NCBI GenBank assembly: GCA_021157645.1
Contig: JAGGWC010000030.1
Location: forward strand, 1-9,492
Reading direction: 5' to 3'
DNA length: 9,492 bases
DNA from: Candidatus Cloacimonadota bacterium
Lineage (GTDB): Bacteria; Cloacimonadota; Cloacimonadia; Cloacimonadales; TCS61
Shown: in pieces, positions 6,727 through 9,492 of the stretch
Layout: every line of letters starts with the position of its first letter
Numbering within the stretch: position 1 is the stretch's first letter
Notes under the pieces: model-generated
Database searches by the model: none
Told to the model about the DNA's origin: nothing
What the model saw: the letters and a program-made list of their open reading frames with translations, nothing else
Program-made: the position numbers and the translations under genes

Positions 6727-8910
6727 ATGAAAAAGATGTTAATCGTTTTGGGTTTAAGTTTGTTAGTGTGTTCACTTGTAGCTGAAGATTTTATGCAACC
6801 AGCCCAAGTTGCAAAAGATAGCTACTATTCAGGAATGCGTTTTGGAGTAAGAAGTGTGTCCAGGGATCAAGACCCTGCACCTGAATATTCTTTTATTCCT
6901 AATGGAGATGGAGAGAATACTACTTACTTAACAAGCTCGTATTATGACTATATGCCCTTCAGTTATAATGGATATAATTTGAGAAAACAGCCTGAAGTTT
7001 CACAGCCTTATGGCTACCCAGCAGATGGATGGTATGTTTCTTATATGCGTTCTGAGACAGAAGCAGTTGGTACAGACCGTAGAGCATATTACAGTTATAT
7101 CAATGCTGATGGAACACTTGGAGAGAGTAGTGGTATTAATTCAGTGATCAATCGTGAAGGTTTCACATCTACAGCTGTCGATCCAATTACAGGTGATCCT
7201 TTTGTGGCATGGCATGCAGTAACAGAGCCAGATGGAAGTTATGATAGTATTGTGTCTTACGCTTTATACCATGCGACAAGTACACCTGGTTCATGGAGAA
7301 CTCCATTTATCCTATTTGATAATCCAGAAATGAGTGAACCTTTTACATTACATAATGATGATGAATTTATTTGGCCACAAATTTGGATTGGACCATCTCC
7401 AGAAACTGGCAAAAGCAGAGTCCATGCTTATGGGAATAATTATACGTATACAAATTACAATTCTATTTATTTATATGCAGATTTCGATGATATGGATCTG
7501 CTTACTTCATCAGACCTAGATTGGACAGTACAAACATTTCCATATTGGGATTATTTAACATATGATGAAATTGAACGTATAAACAAAGATATGATCGTAA
7601 GTGAAGTTGATGGGCAAGTAGCTTTCGTTGGTGCTTTTGGTGATTCTCTAATGTGTATGTATAGTGATGACTACGGTGAAACATTTACAAATTATACTCA
7701 AGAACTTAAGCAACCAATGGTTAATCCATTATGTGAAGATGGAGTAACATACTTATGGTATAATGATGATGGAATAACTCCAGCAGAAATGGTAATAGTT
7801 CCTTCAAGTGATCTTAGCCATTACAATTGTGCATTTACAGAAGAGTACACAAAAATAGTATGGATGGCTGGCGTGAACTATAATAACCTAGAGAACATAG
7901 CTGGCGGAATGTATATGCCTGCATATATGTATCCAAAAATGTTTACATTTGATATTGCAACAAAAGGATTCAGTTTTTATGATATGGATGTTCAAGATAC
8001 TGATCCTGGTGATGATCATATGGCAGTAGCATGGGATCTTAATGATGATGGTGAAGTTGATGAATACTATGAAGATGGCACACCTGTTGTTGTCATGAGT
8101 ACTCCTAGTTGGCTTTTCCTTGGTGATTACCAAAATGCTTATTTTCATGAAAGTAACTGTAAAGTTGTGTCAAATGGGAATTGGCTAGCTGCTGTATGGC
8201 ATGATGGTGCTAAACTTCTAAATGCATATTATGAAGAACCAGGATATGACAATTGGATTCACCAATCTGAAATAGCTATCAGTATTTCTGATGATAGTGG
8301 TGAAACATGGTCAGATATCAGATATATCAATGCAAATCCACTTGACAATGTTGTAGATCCTACTAATCATTATGATAACAACTTTGCACCTGAATTTGAT
8401 GGTATGAACCCTGTAACTATTTCTCTTGATAGTAAACTTGAAATTCTAAGTAATGAAACTGGTAATTATCATGCAAAACTTAGTTTTGTATTTATAGATG
8501 ATGGTGAATACGGTTCAGCTGTACAAGGTGAAGGTGGTTACACTAATAGTGCTCTTCGTTATGCTGCTATCGATCTTGAATTCCAAGCAGTAAACAATGG
8601 TGGTGATTCTAGTGACATGACTTTAATACCTAATGCAGAACTTTTAGGACAGAACTATCCAAATCCTTTCAATCCAACCACAACAATTGCTTACAACATG
8701 GTAGAAGAAGGTAATGTATTAATCGAAGTATTCAATGTTAGAGGTCAAAAAGTTAAGACTCTAATTGACGAACATATGATAGTTGGTGATCATACCCTTG
8801 TTTGGGAAGGTATGAATGATAACAATCAAAAGGTATCAAGTGGTATCTATTTCTACAAAATGAAATCAGGTAACTATTCTTCAACAAAGAAAATGATTCT
8901 TTTGAAATAG
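6727..8910 (+). CDS. Exported Asp-box (BNR-like) protein with canonical T9SS type A sorting domain
   Basis: 727 residues; ATG start with GGGAGG at 6715-6720. Signal peptide about 1-19 (SLVA-ED). Two Asp boxes, SDDYGETF (313-320) and SDDSGETW (521-528), mark turns of a sialidase-type beta-propeller. I see no catalytic sialidase residues such as an FRIP arginine motif, so enzyme activity should not be assumed. One EF-hand-like loop, DLNDDGEVDE, lies at 437-446. The end (about 635-727) is a textbook sorting domain: LLGQNYPNPFNPTTTIAYNM, VLIEVFNVRGQKVKTL, then SSGIYFYKMKSGNYSSTKKM, closing in LLK. Such domains direct proteins through the T9SS and are often removed at the surface. The gene follows the PorV/PorQ-like gene by 31 bases and is the last before a strong terminator. 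Confidence 0.88.
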   Translation: MKKMLIVLGLSLLVCSLVAEDFMQPAQVAKDSYYSGMRFGVRSVSRDQDPAPEYSFIPNGDGENTTYLTSSYYDYMPFSYNGYNLRKQPEVSQPYGYPADGWYVSYMRSETEAVGTDRRAYYSYINADGTLGESSGINSVINREGFTSTAVDPITGDPFVAWHAVTEPDGSYDSIVSYALYHATSTPGSWRTPFILFDNPEMSEPFTLHNDDEFIWPQIWIGPSPETGKSRVHAYGNNYTYTNYNSIYLYADFDDMDLLTSSDLDWTVQTFPYWDYLTYDEIERINKDMIVSEVDGQVAFVGAFGDSLMCMYSDDYGETFTNYTQELKQPMVNPLCEDGVTYLWYNDDGITPAEMVIVPSSDLSHYNCAFTEEYTKIVWMAGVNYNNLENIAGGMYMPAYMYPKMFTFDIATKGFSFYDMDVQDTDPGDDHMAVAWDLNDDGEVDEYYEDGTPVVVMSTPSWLFLGDYQNAYFHESNCKVVSNGNWLAAVWHDGAKLLNAYYEEPGYDNWIHQSEIAISISDDSGETWSDIRYINANPLDNVVDPTNHYDNNFAPEFDGMNPVTISLDSKLEILSNETGNYHAKLSFVFIDDGEYGSAVQGEGGYTNSALRYAAIDLEFQAVNNGGDSSDMTLIPNAELLGQNYPNPFNPTTTIAYNMVEEGNVLIEVFNVRGQKVKTLIDEHMIVGDHTLVWEGMNDNNQKVSSGIYFYKMKSGNYSSTKKMILLK

Positions 8911-8938
8911 CTGTTAGCAATTAGCTGTTAGCAATTAG
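8911..8938 (+). repeat. Perfect 14-bp tandem repeat after the last stop codon
   Basis: CTGTTAGCAATTAG occurs twice without a gap (8911-8924, 8925-8938). It starts directly after the stop codon and runs into the terminator stem. A copy with two changes (TTGTTAGCAGTTAG) lies at 9058-9071 in the same position relative to a second CCCCGG hairpin. Confidence 0.9.
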
Positions 8939-8962
8939 CCCCGGTTTACCGGGGCTTTTTTT
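8937..8962 (+). terminator. Rho-independent terminator closing the gene train
   Basis: AGCCCCGG (8937-8944) pairs with CCGGGGCT (8949-8956) around the loop TTTA. The stem's last T opens a run of seven T residues (8956-8962). The GC-rich 8-pair stem with T-run is strong for this AT-rich genome, and it lies 26 bases after the stop of the 727-residue gene. Confidence 0.93.
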
Positions 8963-8963
8963 A

Positions 8964-8994
8964 TTGTAGAGCGAGCTGGCAGCTCGCTTTACAA
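8964..8994. repeat. 31-bp palindromic hairpin element, copy 1
   Basis: TTGTAGAGCGAGCT (8964-8977) pairs with AGCTCGCTTTACAA (8981-8994) across a three-base loop (GGC). The 14-pair stem has one G-T wobble (8969 with 8989). Its 8-3-8 core (8970-8988) has the same form as the hairpin at 9131-9149. This looks like a REP-like interspersed palindrome; the T-rich sequence after it could also let it act as a backup terminator. Confidence 0.8.
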
Positions 8995-9049
8995 TTATTT
9001 TCACTAAAATTTAGTCCCGACCGATTAAGGGATGGGCCTGTTTTTCTTA

Positions 9050-9096
9050 TGAAATAGTTGTTAGCAGTTAGTACTTAGCCCCGGGTTACCGGGGCT
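9050..9096 (+). repeat. Diverged second copy of the stop-codon and terminator region
   Basis: This stretch mirrors the end of the 727-residue gene. TGAAATAG (9050-9057) matches 8903-8910, TTGTTAGCAGTTAG (9058-9071) matches the 14-mer with two changes, and the hairpin core at 9077-9096 matches 8937-8956 at 19 of 20 bases. It has only one 14-mer and a TACTTAG joint. No gene precedes it, so the copied TAG ends nothing. Confidence 0.75.
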
Positions 9097-9103
9097 AAGT
9101 ACT
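9070..9103. terminator. Perfect 15-bp stem-loop, possible second terminator
   Basis: AGTACTTAGCCCCGG (9070-9084) pairs without mismatch with CCGGGGCTAAGTACT (9089-9103) around the loop GTTA. A loose T-rich stretch (TTCAATTTTGTTTT, 9104-9117) follows on the plus strand. It could stop read-through on this strand, but it may simply be a repeat element because it has no gene of its own. Confidence 0.5.
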
Positions 9104-9130
9104 TTCAATTTTGTTTTAGCTTTTATGTAG

Positions 9131-9149
9131 AACGACCTGTTAGGTCGTT
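9131..9149. repeat. Palindromic hairpin element, copy 2
   Basis: AACGACCT (9131-9138) pairs with AGGTCGTT (9142-9149) around the loop GTT. Like the core at 8970-8988 it is preceded by TGTAG and has an 8-3-8 layout. It differs at two stem pairs (G-C to A-T and G-C to C-G), both changed on the two arms so that pairing is kept. Confidence 0.75.
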
Positions 9150-9154
9150 ATTTA

Positions 9155-9177
9155 AGCGAGCTACCAGTGCGCGTTAC
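9155..9177. repeat. Degenerate palindromic element, copy 3
   Basis: AGCGAGCT (9155-9162) is identical to the left arm of copy 1 (8970-8977), and the 23 bases from 9155 differ from 8970-8992 at five positions. The right arm has decayed, leaving six of eight pairs (one a wobble). It follows copy 2 after five bases. Confidence 0.55.
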
Positions 9178-9185
9178 TTTTCTAC

Positions 9186-9220
9186 TTGTCATACCTCGCA
9201 AAAATGGGGATATTAGACTC
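9186..9220. repeat. Possible remnant of a dRS3-like palindromic repeat
   Basis: CTTGTCATACCTCGCAAAAA, then TGGGGATATTAGACTCC, resembles the CTTGTCATTCCC...GGGAAT repeats found between genes in many bacteria, such as dRS3 in Neisseria. ATACCTC (9191-9197) can pair with GGGG (9206-9209) and TAT (9211-9213) if one A is bulged. The likeness is from memory and the copy is degraded. Confidence 0.3.
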
Positions 9221-9492
9221 CTTTTATATTGCTCACTTTTCGAAGTTTTTCTCAAAGGAGTTCTTTCATCTAAAATTCGGAAAGTTATCTTTAAAAGATC
9301 AACCTTACGAATCCTCATACATTAGAATATTTGGGAGAAAGGCTTCGGAAGGGAAATCAATAATACAGTTTAGTTAACACTCCCTGATCATCAAACTCAA
9401 CTCCTGATTTCTTATCATACATAGAGAAGGGAACATAAGTTGTTTCTCTTTTTAGTGAGATAGACTATCAGTCTGGTTGTAACTTAGATGAA
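9221..9492. other. No gene recognised
   Basis: A reading frame from TTG 9186 to 9377 on the plus strand (63 codons) has no ribosome site, begins inside the repeat remnant and matches no family I know. On the minus strand the stretch 9357-9464 reads as 35 open codons (ending GVEFDDQGVLTKLYY) but is closed by stops just upstream and has no good start. It could be the tail of a decayed gene. Nothing else is visible up to the window edge. Confidence 0.5.

Noticed and set aside
6727..6783. Lipoprotein signal in the 727-residue protein (LLVC at residues 12-15)
   Set aside because: The residue before Cys is Val and not Gly, Ala or Ser, and a standard cleavage site (LVA-ED) follows.
6727..8910. Sialidase enzyme call for the Asp-box protein
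   Set aside because: Two Asp boxes support a propeller-like fold only. No FRIP arginine motif or other catalytic residues are visible.
9003..9036. Palindrome ACTAAAATTTAGT (9003-9015) and TCCC/GGGA pairing (9015-9032) as a regulatory element
   Set aside because: The pairing is short and AT-rich or has a long loop. It may be part of the repeat cluster, but there is no second copy in the window to support it.
8911..9180. CRISPR array from the clustered short repeats
   Set aside because: Repeats are palindromes of differing sequence without uniform spacers, and no cas genes are present.
9186..9377. 63-codon frame on the plus strand as a small gene
   Set aside because: It has a TTG start without a ribosome site, begins inside a repeat-like sequence, and shows no recognised motif.
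9357..9464. Minus-strand 35-codon stretch ending GVEFDDQGVLTKLYY as a gene
   Set aside because: It reads protein-like, but stop codons lie immediately upstream in frame and there is no good start. At most it is the tail of a decayed gene; a translated search of the flanking sequence would decide.

Overview
The window is AT-rich bacterial DNA with one gene train reading left to right (1-8910), followed by about 580 bases of non-coding, repeat-rich sequence (8911-9492). The organism looks like a Gram-negative member of the FCB superphylum. Two large exported proteins end in C-terminal domains of the type IX secretion (T9SS) type A kind, one with the classic QNYPNPFNPTT motif. Between them lies a PorV/PorQ-type outer-membrane protein, and upstream is an ExbB/ExbD/ExbD/TonB set. 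The style of the exported proteins, with a NIWLRVSNYGFFGSG block and DxDxDG loops, is most like Cloacimonadota or a related candidate phylum. That placement rests on memory of the families and no search was run.

Layout: 1-120 is the last 39 codons of an outer-membrane beta-barrel protein, probably a TonB-dependent receptor. Then come exbB (158-988), two exbD genes (998-1414, 1424-1831) and tonB (1839-2474), separated by 7-9 bases. After 18 bases follows a 1036-residue exported protein with EF-hand-like loops and a divergent sorting domain (2493-5603). A 66-base gap holding a bulged hairpin leads to the PorV/PorQ-like protein (5670-6695). After 31 bases comes a 727-residue exported protein with two Asp boxes and a canonical sorting domain (6727-8910). 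A strong intrinsic terminator at 8937-8962 closes the train. No terminator is seen inside it, so one operon is plausible.

Working model (inference): ExbB/ExbD/TonB draw on the proton motive force to energise an outer-membrane barrel, probably the one ending at 120. The PorV/PorQ-like barrel assists surface delivery or attachment of the two proteins with sorting domains. The PorV-like protein and its upstream neighbour share acidic DxDxDG...DED loops, an unexpected link between a likely shuttle and its likely cargo.

The 3' intergenic region is a stack of palindromic repeats. A composite unit (stop-codon context, a TTAGC-rich 14-mer, a CCCCGG hairpin, then a TGTAGARCGASCT hairpin) occurs at 8903-8994 and again, diverged, at 9050-9149. 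A degenerate third small hairpin and a possible dRS3-like remnant follow. I see no convincing gene from 9221 to 9492.
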